Positions 19,130-27,988 are shown, numbered from the stretch's first letter. The stretch: 64,000 nucleotides of DNA from Streptomyces sp. NBC_01353 (GCF_036237275.1 NZ_CP108352.1:3472001-3536000); one strand, 5' to 3'. The notes: generated by a model from the sequence alone, not told the origin. Numbers and translations: made by a program.

Positions 19130-19171
19130 AAGCCCGCTTCTGTACGCTCAGCGTGCAGAAGCGGGCTTTTT
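19130..19171 (+). terminator. Intrinsic terminator of the sdh operon
   Basis: A 13-bp inverted repeat (AAGCCCGCTTCTG and its complement) with an imperfect loop pairing and a following T run (TTTTT). It is the most classical intrinsic terminator in the window. Confidence 0.88.
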
Positions 19172-19207
19172 CGTCAGCGGGCTTTTCACAACGGAGGACG
19201 GGGAGAG

Positions 19208-19726
19208 ATGAGCGAGCCGAACCCCTACAAGGACAGCGGCGAGTACCAGTGGGGTCCCGAACAGCAGGCGGGGGCGCCCGGCTACGGGTATCCGCAGCCG
19301 GTACCGGGGCAGCAGTACCAGCCGACGATGCCGGGCGTTCCGGTGCCGCCGCAGCACGCGCCGGCGGTGCAGGGCGGTGGCGGTGCGCCGGTGCTGAGCC
19401 TCGGCGACATCACGGTCGTCGGGGACCAGATCATCACGCCGGCCGGTGCGTTGCCCCTCAAGGGCGCGGTGTGGAACGCGATGGACATGTCGCGGACCGA
19501 GGAGAAGATGCCCACGGTCGCGATCGTGCTGGCCGTCATCTTCTTCATCTTCTGCCTGCTGGGCCTGCTGTTCCTGCTGATGAAGGAGAAGACGACCACC
19601 GGCTTCATCCAGGTCACGGTGACCAGCGGCGGCCGGCACCACGCCACGATGATCCCCGCGACCGGCCCGGACACCATGCACCGGGTGATGGCGCAGCTCA
19701 ACTACGCGCGCTCGCTGAGCATGTAG
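19208..19726 (+). CDS. Hypothetical single-pass membrane protein, Pro/Gly/Gln-rich N-terminus
   Basis: 172 residues. The N-terminal 60 residues are rich in P, G, Q and Y. A small folded stretch (LSLGDITVVGDQIITPAG) follows, then one strong membrane helix (VAIVLAVIFFIFCLLGLLFLLM) and a C-terminal domain TGFIQVTVTSGGRHHATMIP. Similar proteins are common in Streptomyces without known function. GGGGAGAG precedes the ATG. A single-gene unit between the sdh terminator and the serine hydrolase gene is likely. Confidence 0.75.
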   Translation: MSEPNPYKDSGEYQWGPEQQAGAPGYGYPQPVPGQQYQPTMPGVPVPPQHAPAVQGGGGAPVLSLGDITVVGDQIITPAGALPLKGAVWNAMDMSRTEEKMPTVAIVLAVIFFIFCLLGLLFLLMKEKTTTGFIQVTVTSGGRHHATMIPATGPDTMHRVMAQLNYARSLSM

Positions 19727-19859
19727 GGGTCGATCCGGGAGGCGGCGTGCCGCTGCCCGATGTCAGGGGTCGGGCCGGGGATCCCTTCCGGGTCGAGTCG
19801 GGGGCCGACCAGGGTCGTCCCCGATGGGCCGGACGATCATCCGGCGGGATTCTTGGTCC

Positions 19860-20984
19860 ATGACGAACTCACGGATCAGCACGTCGGGTTGGGCGATGAC
19901 GGCGGCGGCCGGGGCCGCCCTCGTCGGCGTCCTCGCAGCGACCGTACCGGCGACTGCCGCCACACCGGGCTCGCCCGCAGGGGCATCGGCGGCGCCACTG
20001 GCCACGATCTCTGCAGCATCGGCCGAGGCGCACGGCGCGCGGGGCGGGACCGTCGACCGTGCGGCCCTGCGGGCTGCCCTCGCCGGGCTGCCCGATGACC
20101 ATGTGCGCGGGGCGATGGTCAAGGTCTCCGGGCGCGACGGGCGGTGGACCGGGACCGCGGGCGAGTGGACGGCGCCCGCGGACGCGCCGTTCGCGATCGG
20201 CAGCATCACCAAGCTCTTCACCTCGTCCATGGCGCTCCAACTCGTCGGCGAGGGCCGGCTGTCGCTGGACGACACCGTCCAGGAGCTTCTGCCCGGCCTG
20301 CTGCCGGCCTCGTACGCGCCCATCACCGTCGGGCAGTTGCTCAGCCACACCAGCGGCCTGCAGAAGCCGGAGTGCTTCCGGCCCGGGACGCCGGTGGAGA
20401 TCGTGACCTCCGCGGTGTCCTGCGGCACCCCGACGACTCCGGGCGCGACCGTCCAGTACAACGGCATCAACTACTTCATCGCGGGTCTCGTCGTCGAGAA
20501 GGTGACGGGCCGGACGTACCGCGAAGAGCTCCACGACCGGGTGCTTCGCCCCCTCGGCCTGCCCCACACCTCGCTCCCCGCCGACGACTGGGCCTGGGCC
20601 GAGGGCGGCATGGTCTCCGCGGCCCCCGAGCTCACGCGCTTCATGGACACCCTGATGCGCGGCGGTCTGCTGGAACCCGCCGAGCAGAAGCTGCTGTTCA
20701 CCACTCCGCCCATACCCGGCGCGAGCTTCAGCTACGGCGGTCTGACGCGCACCCGGCTGCCCGACGGCGGCCCGCTGGTCTGGGGCAAGACCGGGACCAA
20801 CCGGGGTTACGCGAGCGGGGTGTTCGCGACGCCGGACCTGGACCGGGTGGTGGTGTACTCCACGCTTCCGACCGGCAAGGACGTGGACCAGGAGGTGGCC
20901 CGGGTCATCCGGATCGCGCAGGCCGGCTTCAAGGGGTACGAGGAGCGTCGGGAGAGCCGTCCGGCGCCTCTGCCACAACCATGA
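19860..20984 (+). CDS. Secreted serine hydrolase (beta-lactamase class C/D,D-peptidase family)
   Basis: 374 residues with a signal peptide (AAAGAALVGVLAATVPATA). The catalytic SxxK is SITK (Ser115, Lys118). A tyrosine motif QYNGINYF (Tyr200) stands where YxN is usual, and GKTGTN gives the KTG triad; SHTSGL is also typical. Relatives are D-alanyl-D-alanine carboxypeptidases, esterases or beta-lactamases, so peptidoglycan peptide trimming is likely but not certain. The 3' end overlaps the converging MarR gene by 56 bases, so the two coding regions share sequence on opposite strands. Confidence 0.85.
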   Translation: MTNSRISTSGWAMTAAAGAALVGVLAATVPATAATPGSPAGASAAPLATISAASAEAHGARGGTVDRAALRAALAGLPDDHVRGAMVKVSGRDGRWTGTAGEWTAPADAPFAIGSITKLFTSSMALQLVGEGRLSLDDTVQELLPGLLPASYAPITVGQLLSHTSGLQKPECFRPGTPVEIVTSAVSCGTPTTPGATVQYNGINYFIAGLVVEKVTGRTYREELHDRVLRPLGLPHTSLPADDWAWAEGGMVSAAPELTRFMDTLMRGGLLEPAEQKLLFTTPPIPGASFSYGGLTRTRLPDGGPLVWGKTGTNRGYASGVFATPDLDRVVVYSTLPTGKDVDQEVARVIRIAQAGFKGYEERRESRPAPLPQP

Positions 20985-21474
20985 TCCGGCGCAGCAGGTC
21001 GTTGAGGACGGTGCGTTCGTCCTCGTCGAGGACGCCGAGGAGGCGGTACTCCTCGTGACCGAGGACGTCCATCGCGCCGAGCCAGGTCTCACGGCCCGAG
21101 GCGGTGAGTTCGACGACGACGCGGCGGCGGTCGGTCGTGGACTGGGTGCGGCGGACGAAGCCGCGCTTCTCCAGGGCGTCGAGGCGGCCGGTGACCGAGG
21201 CGGGGGCGAGGTCGAGGTCCTGGGCCAGTTCGGAGGGTGCGGCGCTGCCGCCGCGGCCTGCGAGCTTGTGGAGGGTGTCGAACTCGTACCGCTCCAGGTC
21301 GAAGTCCACGAGGGACTGCTCGCGCACCCGCCGCAGATGGACGGAGAGCTTCTTCATCCGGGTGACCGCGCCCTCCACGACCGGATCGAGGCCGGGCAGC
21401 ACCGGCTGCCACTGGGCCACATGCGCGTCGGTCCAGTCCCGCTGCGGCGGCCCCGAGGGCTCGGTCGACTCCAT
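20929..21474 (-). CDS. MarR-family transcriptional regulator
   Basis: 181 residues. A winged helix-turn-helix (APSELAQDLDLAPASVTGRLDALEKRGFVRR followed by DRRRVVVELTASG) is flanked by N- and C-terminal dimerisation helices. The gene is divergent from an MFS exporter, the classic layout in which MarR represses the exporter until a ligand binds. A palindrome in the divergent region is the likely operator. The C-terminal coding region overlaps the converging serine hydrolase gene. Confidence 0.9.
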   Translation of the reverse strand: MESTEPSGPPQRDWTDAHVAQWQPVLPGLDPVVEGAVTRMKKLSVHLRRVREQSLVDFDLERYEFDTLHKLAGRGGSAAPSELAQDLDLAPASVTGRLDALEKRGFVRRTQSTTDRRRVVVELTASGRETWLGAMDVLGHEEYRLLGVLDEDERTVLNDLLRRIMVVAEAPDGSPDAPRTP

Positions 21475-21514
21475 GGGTCGATCGTACGTCGCACTCCGGA
21501 GTCCTTCGACACCA

Positions 21515-21536
21515 AATATTTCGTTGACGAATTATT
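21515..21536. promoter_or_regulatory. MarR operator candidate
   Basis: Inverted repeat AATATTTCG/CGAATTATT (8 of 9 positions paired) with a 4-bp centre TTGA, in the 86-bp MarR/MFS divergent region. It contains the -35 box of the MFS promoter. Confidence 0.65.
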
Positions 21537-21553
21537 CGGGGTCGAAATACTGT
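21524..21553 (+). promoter_or_regulatory. Promoter TTGACG-18-TACTGT of the MFS gene
   Basis: The -35 box TTGACG at 21524-21529 lies inside the palindrome, and the -10 box TACTGT is at 21548-21553. The ATG at 21561 is 7 bases past the -10 box and no ribosome site is present, so the transcript is probably leaderless. Confidence 0.65.
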
Positions 21554-21560
21554 CACAGTC

Positions 21561-22793
21561 ATGCCCACCGCCCCTTCCGACACCCCACCCGTGTCCATGC
21601 CCGCACCCCTCCCCCACCCGCTGCGCACCCGCTCCTTCCGGCTGCTCTTCACCGGCCGCACCCTGTCCCTCCTCGGCGACGCCGCCATCCCGGCCGCTCT
21701 CGCCATCGCCGTCTGGGACGCCACCGGCTCGTCCTCCGCGCTCGCGCTCGTCCTGGCCTGCGCGATGGTCCCCAAGCTGCTCCTGCTGCCGGTGGGCGGA
21801 GTCGTCGGCGACCGCTTCAACGCCCGCACGGTCGCCCTGACGACCGATCTCGTCCGCTGCGCGACCCAACTCCTCGTCGGCGCCCAGCTGCTGAGCGGCG
21901 ACCCGTCCCTCTGGGTCATCGCCGCCGCCGAGGTCCTCGGCGGCGCGGCCGGCGCCTTCTCGATGCCGACCGGGTCGCCCCTCGTCAAGGGGACCGTGGC
22001 CCCGGAGTCGCTTCAGCGCGCCAACGCCGCCATGGGCATCGCCCGGAGCGCCACCCGCATCGGAGGACCGGCCCTCGCCGGCACGCTGATCCTGACGGTG
22101 GGGGCGGGCTGGGCGTTCGTCCTGGACGCGGCCACCTTCGCGCTCAGCGCTCTGCTGCTCGTCGCCGTACGGGTGGAGCGGGTTCCGATCCCGCGCCGCT
22201 CGATGCGCGCCGACCTCAAGGAGGGCTGGCAGGAGGTCAGGTCCCGCGACTGGTACTGGACCAGCCTCATCGGCCACGGCGCCTGGAACGGCGCCGCCGC
22301 CGTCCTGATGACCCTCGGCCCGTCCATCGCCCTCACCCGGCTCGGCGGCAGGGAGGTCTGGCTGGCGCTCCTCCAGACCGGCGCCGTGGGGCTGCTGCTC
22401 GGCTCGCTGCTCGCCCACCGCGTCCGCCCCCGACGCCCCGTGCTCACGGCGAACCTCGGCCTCGCCACGTACGCCCTGCCGCTGCTCATGCTCGCCCTGC
22501 CCGCGCCCGCGCCGGTGACCATCGCCGCGTACGGGATCGCCCAGGCCGGCCTCGGCTTCCTCTCCCCCGTCTGGGAGACCGCCGTCCAACAGGCGATCCC
22601 CGCCCATGCCCTGGCCCGTGTCACCTCTTACGACTGGCTGCTCTCCCTGGCCGCCATGCCGCTCGGCTACGCCCTGGCCCCACTCGCCGCCTCCGCCTGG
22701 GGCCCGGAGGTCCCGCTGATCGCCGCCGCGGTGGTGGTGGGCGGCTGCTGCCTGGGGACGGCGCTGGTTCCGGGGGTACGGAAGTTCGGCTGA
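21561..22793 (+). CDS. MFS transporter (drug efflux type)
   Basis: 410 residues with about twelve membrane helices. It has the MFS loop 2-3 signature in VGGVVGDRFNARTV and an N-terminal RSFRLLFTGRTLSLLGDAAIP, typical of the MFS_3/enterobactin exporter-like subgroup. It probably pumps a small toxic compound out of the cell using the proton gradient. It is controlled by the divergent MarR protein. The substrate is unknown. Confidence 0.88.
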   Translation: MPTAPSDTPPVSMPAPLPHPLRTRSFRLLFTGRTLSLLGDAAIPAALAIAVWDATGSSSALALVLACAMVPKLLLLPVGGVVGDRFNARTVALTTDLVRCATQLLVGAQLLSGDPSLWVIAAAEVLGGAAGAFSMPTGSPLVKGTVAPESLQRANAAMGIARSATRIGGPALAGTLILTVGAGWAFVLDAATFALSALLLVAVRVERVPIPRRSMRADLKEGWQEVRSRDWYWTSLIGHGAWNGAAAVLMTLGPSIALTRLGGREVWLALLQTGAVGLLLGSLLAHRVRPRRPVLTANLGLATYALPLLMLALPAPAPVTIAAYGIAQAGLGFLSPVWETAVQQAIPAHALARVTSYDWLLSLAAMPLGYALAPLAASAWGPEVPLIAAAVVVGGCCLGTALVPGVRKFG

Positions 22794-22871
22794 GGGGCCG
22801 GGTCCGCGGCGCGCCGTCCAGGGCCGTCCCCGCCGTTCCGGATGTCAGTGGCGCCCCGTACCGTCACGGGC

Positions 22872-25388
22872 ATGGTGGGGACGACGCGTCTGGAAGTCAG
22901 GCTGTACGAGGCGGGGGTGCGGCAGCGGACCCAGGGGGGCACCGCTGTCCAGGAGCTGCTCCAGGGGCTGTCGCCCGACGAGCTGCGCCGGGCCGCCCTG
23001 TGGATTCACCGGAACCAGTGCCGGGGCGGCGCCGACCGGGTCACCGACTGGAGCGTGTCCTGGCTGGCCGGGCGGCCGCTCGGGTGGTCGGTGTCCCAGA
23101 CGGAGGAGCTGCTCGAACGGCTCGTGGGCGTGATGGCCATGGTCGATCCGATGCAGCTGCTTCAGGAGTACGGTCCGCTGATGCGGCTCCCGTTGGCCGC
23201 CGTCCTTGAGGTGGGCGGGTGCGACCGGGCCCTCATGCGGGCCGCCCGCAAGGCCTCCCTGTCGGCCTGGGGCGATCAGGCGGAGGGTTCGGAGAACGCC
23301 GCGATACGGGAAGCTCTGGACCGGCTGATCGGCCCCGAGGTGCCCGACGCCACCGGGCTGCCGGCGGCGCTTCTGAACGACGAGGACGCGTATGGGCCGC
23401 GGATGCGGGCCGAGCACCCGGAGTTGCTCGCGGCGGCCGGTGTGCGGGCGTTCCTGGAACACTGCGCGGCGCTCGGCACGTCCCGGCCGACCCGGAAGTG
23501 GCAGAGGGCCGCCGGGGAGCTGCTCGCGGCGGTGGAGCGCGGCGACGAGCTGGTGCGGGCGCTGCTCGACGGGGTCGCGGAACAGACCGAGCACGCGGTG
23601 GTCGCGGCCCATCCCATGGGCGTCCACCGCGAGCCGGGCCTGGTCGGCGAGCGCAACGAGGCTGTCGTGCGCGGGGCCCTGTGGGCGGCGTCCGGCCTGA
23701 CCGGCCCCTGGGTGGTGCCCACCGTCGGAGCCGTCGCGCTGAACGCCGGTACGGGCACGGGCGGTTCGGGCGGGATCTGCCGCAGCGCCAAACTCGCCTC
23801 GGCCGGTGTCGCCGTCCTCGGAGCCTGCGAGGACGAACGGGCCGCCGACGCCGTTCAGTGGCTCGGGCGGCTCAAGGGCAAGGTGCGCAACAGGGCGGTC
23901 GCCAAAGCCGTCACGAAAGCCCTGGAGACCGTCGCCGGGCGGGCCGGGCTCACGCCGGGGATGCTGCGTGAGCGCGGGGTGCCGGCGCACGGGCTCGACG
24001 GGCGGGGGATGCGGGAGGAGTCGCTCGGGGAGTACACGGCCGTGCTCTCCGTGCAGGAGCCCGGCGTGGCCTCGCTGTCGTTCCGGGGCCCCCAGGGGAG
24101 GGTGCTGAAGTCGGCGCCGAAGGTGGCCCGGGAAGCGTACGGCGAGCGACTCGCTCCACTCCGCGTCGCGCTGAAGGAGCTCAGGACCCTGCTGGCCGTG
24201 GAGCGGGCCCGGCTGGAGGACCACCTGGCGGCGGGGACGACCTGGCCGGCGGAGGACTGGGAGCGGTACTACATCGACCACCCGGTGACCGGTTCCGCCG
24301 CCCGTGTGCTGCTGTGGGAGGTCGCCCCGGACGCCGACGAGCGCTGGACGGCCGGGGTGCCGGAGCGGACCGGCGGCGGCTGGGCGCTGGCCGGTGCGGA
24401 CGGCACGGCGACCCCCGTCTCCCCCGGGTCCCGGCTGCGGCTGTGGCATCCGATCCGGGCCGAGGCCGAGGAAGTGACCGAGTGGCGGGCCGAGCTGACG
24501 GAGCGGGAGCTGCGTCAGCCGTTCAAGCAGGTCTTCCGCGAGGTGTACCCGCTCACCCCGGCCGAGGTGGCGACCGGTTCCTACTCCAACCGTTTCGCCG
24601 GCCACATCGTGCGCTACGGCCAGGCGCGCGCCCTGATGGCCGAGCGCTGCTGGACCGGAGACCACCTGGGGTACTTCGGGGAGGGCAGCTCCTCCGAGAT
24701 GGTGCGGGATCTACCGCGCCCCGGTGATCTGCCGGTCGGCGAGGGGGTGTTCTGGCGGGCCCGGTTCTTCGTCGAGCTGGTCGACGCGGGCACCTCCGCC
24801 GGCGGGGTCGCCGTGCTCTGCTCCACCGACCAGGTCCGCTTCGAGCGCCGCGCGGCATCGGCCGGGACGCGGGGCGTCTGGGAGCGGGTCGCACCGGCCG
24901 ACGTACCGGCGCTCGTGCTGTCGGAGGCGCTGCGGGACGTCGATCTGTTCGTGGGGGTGGCGTCCATCGGCGCTGACCCGGACTGGCGGGACCGCGGCGA
25001 GGAGCGGGCGTACGACGGGTACTGGGAGAGCTGGTCGTTCGGCGAGCTGACCGCTGCGGCCCGGATCCGCCGCGAGACGCTGGCCCGGCTGCTGCCGCGC
25101 ACCGGGATCGCCGACCGGACGGAGCTGACGGAGCGGTTCCTGCGGGTCCGGGGCGAGTTGCGCGCGTACCGGATCCACCTGGGCTCGGGCAACGTCCTGA
25201 TGGAGCCGGAGGACGCCCCGCTGTACATCGAGGCGGACCGCTCGCCGCAGGCCCCGGAGAGGGTGTTCCTGCCGTTCGAGGAGGACGGCGGGACGCTGTC
25301 GGTGATCCTCTCGAAGGCGTTCCTGCTCGCCGCCGACGCGGGGATCACCGACCGCACGATCACTTCACGGATACGCCGGGGGCTCTGA
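22872..25388 (+). CDS. DUF4132 domain protein
   Basis: 838 residues, large and soluble. The C-terminal 200 residues show the DUF4132 pattern: YGQARALMAERCW, a central ELTAAARIRRETLARLLPR, then GSGNVLMEPEDAPLYIE and RVFLPFEEDGGTLSVILSKAFLLA. An N-terminal helical (HEAT- or WGR-like) region precedes it. DUF4132 proteins are sometimes linked with WGR/MolR-type proteins and no activity is established. ATG at 22872 is preferred; an upstream in-frame start at 22842 exists. The 3' end overlaps the converging hydrolase gene by 29 bases. Confidence 0.8.
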   Translation: MVGTTRLEVRLYEAGVRQRTQGGTAVQELLQGLSPDELRRAALWIHRNQCRGGADRVTDWSVSWLAGRPLGWSVSQTEELLERLVGVMAMVDPMQLLQEYGPLMRLPLAAVLEVGGCDRALMRAARKASLSAWGDQAEGSENAAIREALDRLIGPEVPDATGLPAALLNDEDAYGPRMRAEHPELLAAAGVRAFLEHCAALGTSRPTRKWQRAAGELLAAVERGDELVRALLDGVAEQTEHAVVAAHPMGVHREPGLVGERNEAVVRGALWAASGLTGPWVVPTVGAVALNAGTGTGGSGGICRSAKLASAGVAVLGACEDERAADAVQWLGRLKGKVRNRAVAKAVTKALETVAGRAGLTPGMLRERGVPAHGLDGRGMREESLGEYTAVLSVQEPGVASLSFRGPQGRVLKSAPKVAREAYGERLAPLRVALKELRTLLAVERARLEDHLAAGTTWPAEDWERYYIDHPVTGSAARVLLWEVAPDADERWTAGVPERTGGGWALAGADGTATPVSPGSRLRLWHPIRAEAEEVTEWRAELTERELRQPFKQVFREVYPLTPAEVATGSYSNRFAGHIVRYGQARALMAERCWTGDHLGYFGEGSSSEMVRDLPRPGDLPVGEGVFWRARFFVELVDAGTSAGGVAVLCSTDQVRFERRAASAGTRGVWERVAPADVPALVLSEALRDVDLFVGVASIGADPDWRDRGEERAYDGYWESWSFGELTAAARIRRETLARLLPRTGIADRTELTERFLRVRGELRAYRIHLGSGNVLMEPEDAPLYIEADRSPQAPERVFLPFEEDGGTLSVILSKAFLLAADAGITDRTITSRIRRGL

Positions 25389-26142
25389 CCTCCGCCAGGA
25401 AGTCGGCGAGCAGCGCGCTCGTCTCCTCGGGGCGCTCCAGGGCGGGAAGGTGGGCCGCCCACTCCAGTTCGACGTGACGGGCGCCGGGCAGCAGCGTCGC
25501 GAGCCGGGCCGACATCTCCCGGAAGTCGGGCACGTCGTGGGCACCGGAGACGACCAGGCACGGCACGTCGATCCCGGCCAGCTCCGCCGATGCCACACCG
25601 GCGTCGACCCGGTGGAACTCCTCGGGGGCGGCGAGCTGTACGTCGAAGGCACGCCGCTGCATCACCCGTACCCGCTCGCGCGCCTCGCCGCCGGCCTCCG
25701 GGCCGAGCCAGGTGTCGACGTTGAGCGCGACCGCCCCGTCCAGGTCGCCCGCTTCGAGCAGCTCGTCCTCGCGCCGGCCCCAGGCGCGCAGCTCGTCGCT
25801 CGGATCGAAGTCGGGTATGCCGGAGCAGAGCAGCGCGAGCGCGGAGACGCGGCCGGAGTGGCGGACGGCGGTCTCCAGGGCGACCTCGCCGCCGAAGGAG
25901 GAGCCGACGAGGGCGGCCCGTTCGGCGCCGAGGGTGTCGAGGAGTTCCACGACGTCGTCGCAGTGGGTGTGCGAGCGGTCGACCGGGGTCTCGCCGAAGC
26001 CCCGGAGGTCGCAGCGGACCACGCGGTGCCCGGCGGCGGCCAGCGCGGCGAACTGTGCGTCCCACATCCTCCGATCGCAGACGCCGGAGTGGAGCAGGAC
26101 AACTGTGGAAGGGCCTTCACCGGCCACGTCATGAGAGAGCAT
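25360..26142 (-). CDS. Alpha/beta hydrolase
   Basis: 260 residues. HSGVCDRRMWDAQ gives the oxyanion-loop region, the nucleophile elbow is GSSFGG, an acid follows in VVSGAHDVPDF, and the histidine is in WAAHLPALERPEE. This is the usual catalytic triad of the alpha/beta-hydrolase fold (esterase, lactonase or haloperoxidase-like). The ATG at 26142 has AAGGTGG 8 bases upstream. The substrate cannot be inferred, and no pathway partner is adjacent. Confidence 0.85.
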   Translation of the reverse strand: MLSHDVAGEGPSTVVLLHSGVCDRRMWDAQFAALAAAGHRVVRCDLRGFGETPVDRSHTHCDDVVELLDTLGAERAALVGSSFGGEVALETAVRHSGRVSALALLCSGIPDFDPSDELRAWGRREDELLEAGDLDGAVALNVDTWLGPEAGGEARERVRVMQRRAFDVQLAAPEEFHRVDAGVASAELAGIDVPCLVVSGAHDVPDFREMSARLATLLPGARHVELEWAAHLPALERPEETSALLADFLAEVRAPGVSVK

Positions 26143-26210
26143 CAGGCGCCACCTTAGGCGCCCTGTCCCCCAATCGCCTACGGGTTTCCCCACCCCCTCC
26201 CCACCCTCGC

Positions 26211-26224
26211 TTGAACATGTTCAA
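26211..26224. promoter_or_regulatory. Palindromic operator, copy 1 (TTGAAC-AT-GTTCAA)
   Basis: A perfect 14-bp palindrome that coincides with the -35 box of the promoter of the three-gene TetR operon. A second copy lies 44 bp downstream, centre to centre. Confidence 0.75.
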
Positions 26225-26239
26225 AAGAGGGTCTACAGT
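26211..26239 (+). promoter_or_regulatory. Promoter TTGAAC-17-TACAGT of the TetR operon
   Basis: The -35 box TTGAAC is at 26211-26216 and the -10 box TACAGT at 26234-26239. Transcription should start near 26246, between the two palindromes, giving a short leader with AAAGGAG before the ATG at 26282. Confidence 0.65.
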
Positions 26240-26254
26240 CATGACTGCCAGATC

Positions 26255-26268
26255 TTGAACGCGTTCAA
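26255..26268. promoter_or_regulatory. Palindromic operator, copy 2 (TTGAAC-GC-GTTCAA)
   Basis: A perfect 14-bp palindrome just downstream of the expected transcription start and overlapping the ribosome-site region. With copy 1 it brackets the promoter, which suits repression by the TetR protein of the same operon. Confidence 0.75.
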
Positions 26269-26281
26269 AGGAGCGTGGGGC

Positions 26282-26737
26282 ATGGACCTCACTGTCGTCG
26301 CGTACATCGTCTATCTGCTGATCAGCGTGGCTCTGACCATCTGGGTCGCCCGCACCCTCAGCCGCAACGGAAGGATCTTCCTCGCCGACGTCCTGCACGG
26401 GAACGAGAAGCTCGCCGAAGCCGTGAACCACCTCCTGGTCGTCGGGTTCTACCTCGTCAACTTCGGCTTCGTCGCGCTCTACCTGAGCCAGGACGAGGCC
26501 GTGGCCGACGCCCGGTCCCTCTTCGAGGCCCTCTCGGTCAAGCTCGGCGTGGTCCTCCTCGTCCTCGGCGTGATGCACCTCGGCAACGTCTACGTCCTGA
26601 ACAAGATCCGTCGCCGGGGCATGATGGAGCGCGAGCAGGTCCCGCCGGTGCCTCCGCAGGGCTGGACCGAGCAGTCCGGCCGCGGCGGCCCCTGGGCGCC
26701 GCCCGCCACCGGTGCGGGCGCCGGCGCCGGGGCGTGA
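26282..26737 (+). CDS. Small membrane protein of TetR operon
   Basis: 151 residues with about three membrane helices (residues 3-23, 47-70, 85-105) and a proline/glycine-rich C-terminal tail. HGNEKLAEAVNHLLVVGFYLVNFGFVALYL is the best-conserved-looking stretch. The ATG at 26282 follows AAAGGAG. It heads an operon with a DCC-family protein (7 bases away) and a TetR regulator. Function unknown; the redox-motif neighbour suggests an envelope stress or lipid-related role, which is only a guess. Confidence 0.75.
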   Translation: MDLTVVAYIVYLLISVALTIWVARTLSRNGRIFLADVLHGNEKLAEAVNHLLVVGFYLVNFGFVALYLSQDEAVADARSLFEALSVKLGVVLLVLGVMHLGNVYVLNKIRRRGMMEREQVPPVPPQGWTEQSGRGGPWAPPATGAGAGAGA

Positions 26738-26744
26738 GCCGGCC

Positions 26745-27170
26745 ATGACGACGCCGATCGGACGACCGACCACACCCGTACACCGCCTGACCGTGCTGTA
26801 CGACGCCGACTGCTCGCTCTGTGTCCATCTGCGGCACTGGCTCCTCCGGCAGCGGCAGCTCGTCCCGCTCGACCTCGTCCCGGCCGCCTCCCAGGAGGCC
26901 CGGCGCCGCTTCCCCGCCCTCGACCACGACTCCACCCTGAAGGAGATCACCGTGATCGGGGACCGGGGGCAGATCTACCGCGCCGCCTCCGCCTGGATCG
27001 TCTGCCTCTGGGCCCTGGCCGACCACCGGCCCAAGGCCCACTGGCTGGCCACCCCCGCCGGGCAGCCCTTCGCCCGGGCGACCGTCCTCGCCGCCGCCAA
27101 GTGGCGCGAGGCGATCAAGGGGGCCTCCTGCGAGGACGGGCGCTGCGAAGCCCCCGGCACGCCCGGCTAG
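26745..27170 (+). CDS. DCC-family (DUF393) thiol-disulfide oxidoreductase-like protein
   Basis: 141 residues. The family signature DxxCxxC is present as YDADCSLCVHLRHWLL, and the downstream segment IYRAASAWIVCLWAL is also typical of DUF393/YuxK proteins. These are thioredoxin-like predicted oxidoreductases of unknown substrate. A further CEDGRC pair lies near the C-terminus. It is the second gene of the operon and is followed 11 bases later by the TetR gene. Confidence 0.85.
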   Translation: MTTPIGRPTTPVHRLTVLYDADCSLCVHLRHWLLRQRQLVPLDLVPAASQEARRRFPALDHDSTLKEITVIGDRGQIYRAASAWIVCLWALADHRPKAHWLATPAGQPFARATVLAAAKWREAIKGASCEDGRCEAPGTPG

Positions 27171-27181
27171 GCTCGGGCACT

Positions 27182-27988
27182 GTGAAGGACGTGAAGGAAG
27201 AGAAGCCCGCCGAGCCCGCCGAGCAGGCTGCCGAGCCCGCCCCGCAGCCCGCCAAGGCCGCGAAGAGCGAACAGACCCGCACGCTCATCCTCGAGACCGC
27301 GCTCCGGCTCTTCAAGGAGCGCGGTTACGACAAGACGACGATGCGGGCCATCGCCCAGGAGGCCGGGGTCTCCGTCGGCAACGCGTACTACTACTTCGCC
27401 TCCAAGGAACACCTCGTCCAGGGCTTCTACGACCGGATCGCCGAGGAGCACCAGGCGGCCGTCGAGGGAATCCTCGACAGCGACGAGAAGGACCTCACGG
27501 CCCGCATCCGCGGGGTCCTCCTCGGCTGGCTCGACATCGCCGAGCCGTACCACGAGTTCGCGGCCCAGTTCTTCAAGAACGCGGCCGATCCGGACAGTCC
27601 GCTCAGCCCCTTCTCCCCCGAGTCGGAGGGCCCGCGCGAGGCGGCCATCGAGGTGCACCGCAGGGTCATCTCCGGTGCTTCGGTGAAGGTCGACCCCGAA
27701 CTGGCCGAACCGCTGCCGCAGTTGCTCTGGCTCCAGCAGATGGGCCTGGTGCTGTTCTGGGTGTACGACCGCTCCGAGGGCTGCGCCAACAGCCGCCGTC
27801 TGGTCGAGCGGCTCGCACCGGTCACCGCCCGGGCGATCTCGCTCTCCCGCTTCCGGTTGCTGCGTCCCCTGGTGCGCGAGACGCACGACCTCCTCGCCGA
27901 CTTCATGCCGACGGCGGCGGGCATGGCAGCCTCGGGCAAACCCAAGCGGGCGGTCCCGAAGGCGAAGACGTCCAAGGAGAAGGACTGA
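27182..27988 (+). CDS. TetR-family transcriptional regulator
   Basis: 268 residues, starting with GTG. A charged Pro/Ala/Glu-rich extension of about 30 residues precedes the TetR DNA-binding domain (ILETALRLFKERGYDKTTM, then AQEAGVSVGNAYYYFASKEHL). The C-terminal ligand domain is helical. It is the third gene of the operon. Two identical TTGAAC-NN-GTTCAA palindromes at the operon promoter make autoregulation very likely. The ligand is unknown. Confidence 0.9.
   Translation: MKDVKEEKPAEPAEQAAEPAPQPAKAAKSEQTRTLILETALRLFKERGYDKTTMRAIAQEAGVSVGNAYYYFASKEHLVQGFYDRIAEEHQAAVEGILDSDEKDLTARIRGVLLGWLDIAEPYHEFAAQFFKNAADPDSPLSPFSPESEGPREAAIEVHRRVISGASVKVDPELAEPLPQLLWLQQMGLVLFWVYDRSEGCANSRRLVERLAPVTARAISLSRFRLLRPLVRETHDLLADFMPTAAGMAASGKPKRAVPKAKTSKEKD

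Noticed and set aside
26211..26268. TTGAAC-NN-GTTCAA palindromes as LexA/SOS boxes
   Set aside because: Actinobacterial LexA sites are GAAC with a 4-base centre before GTTC; here the centre is 2 bases, and a TetR gene in the operon is the better candidate.
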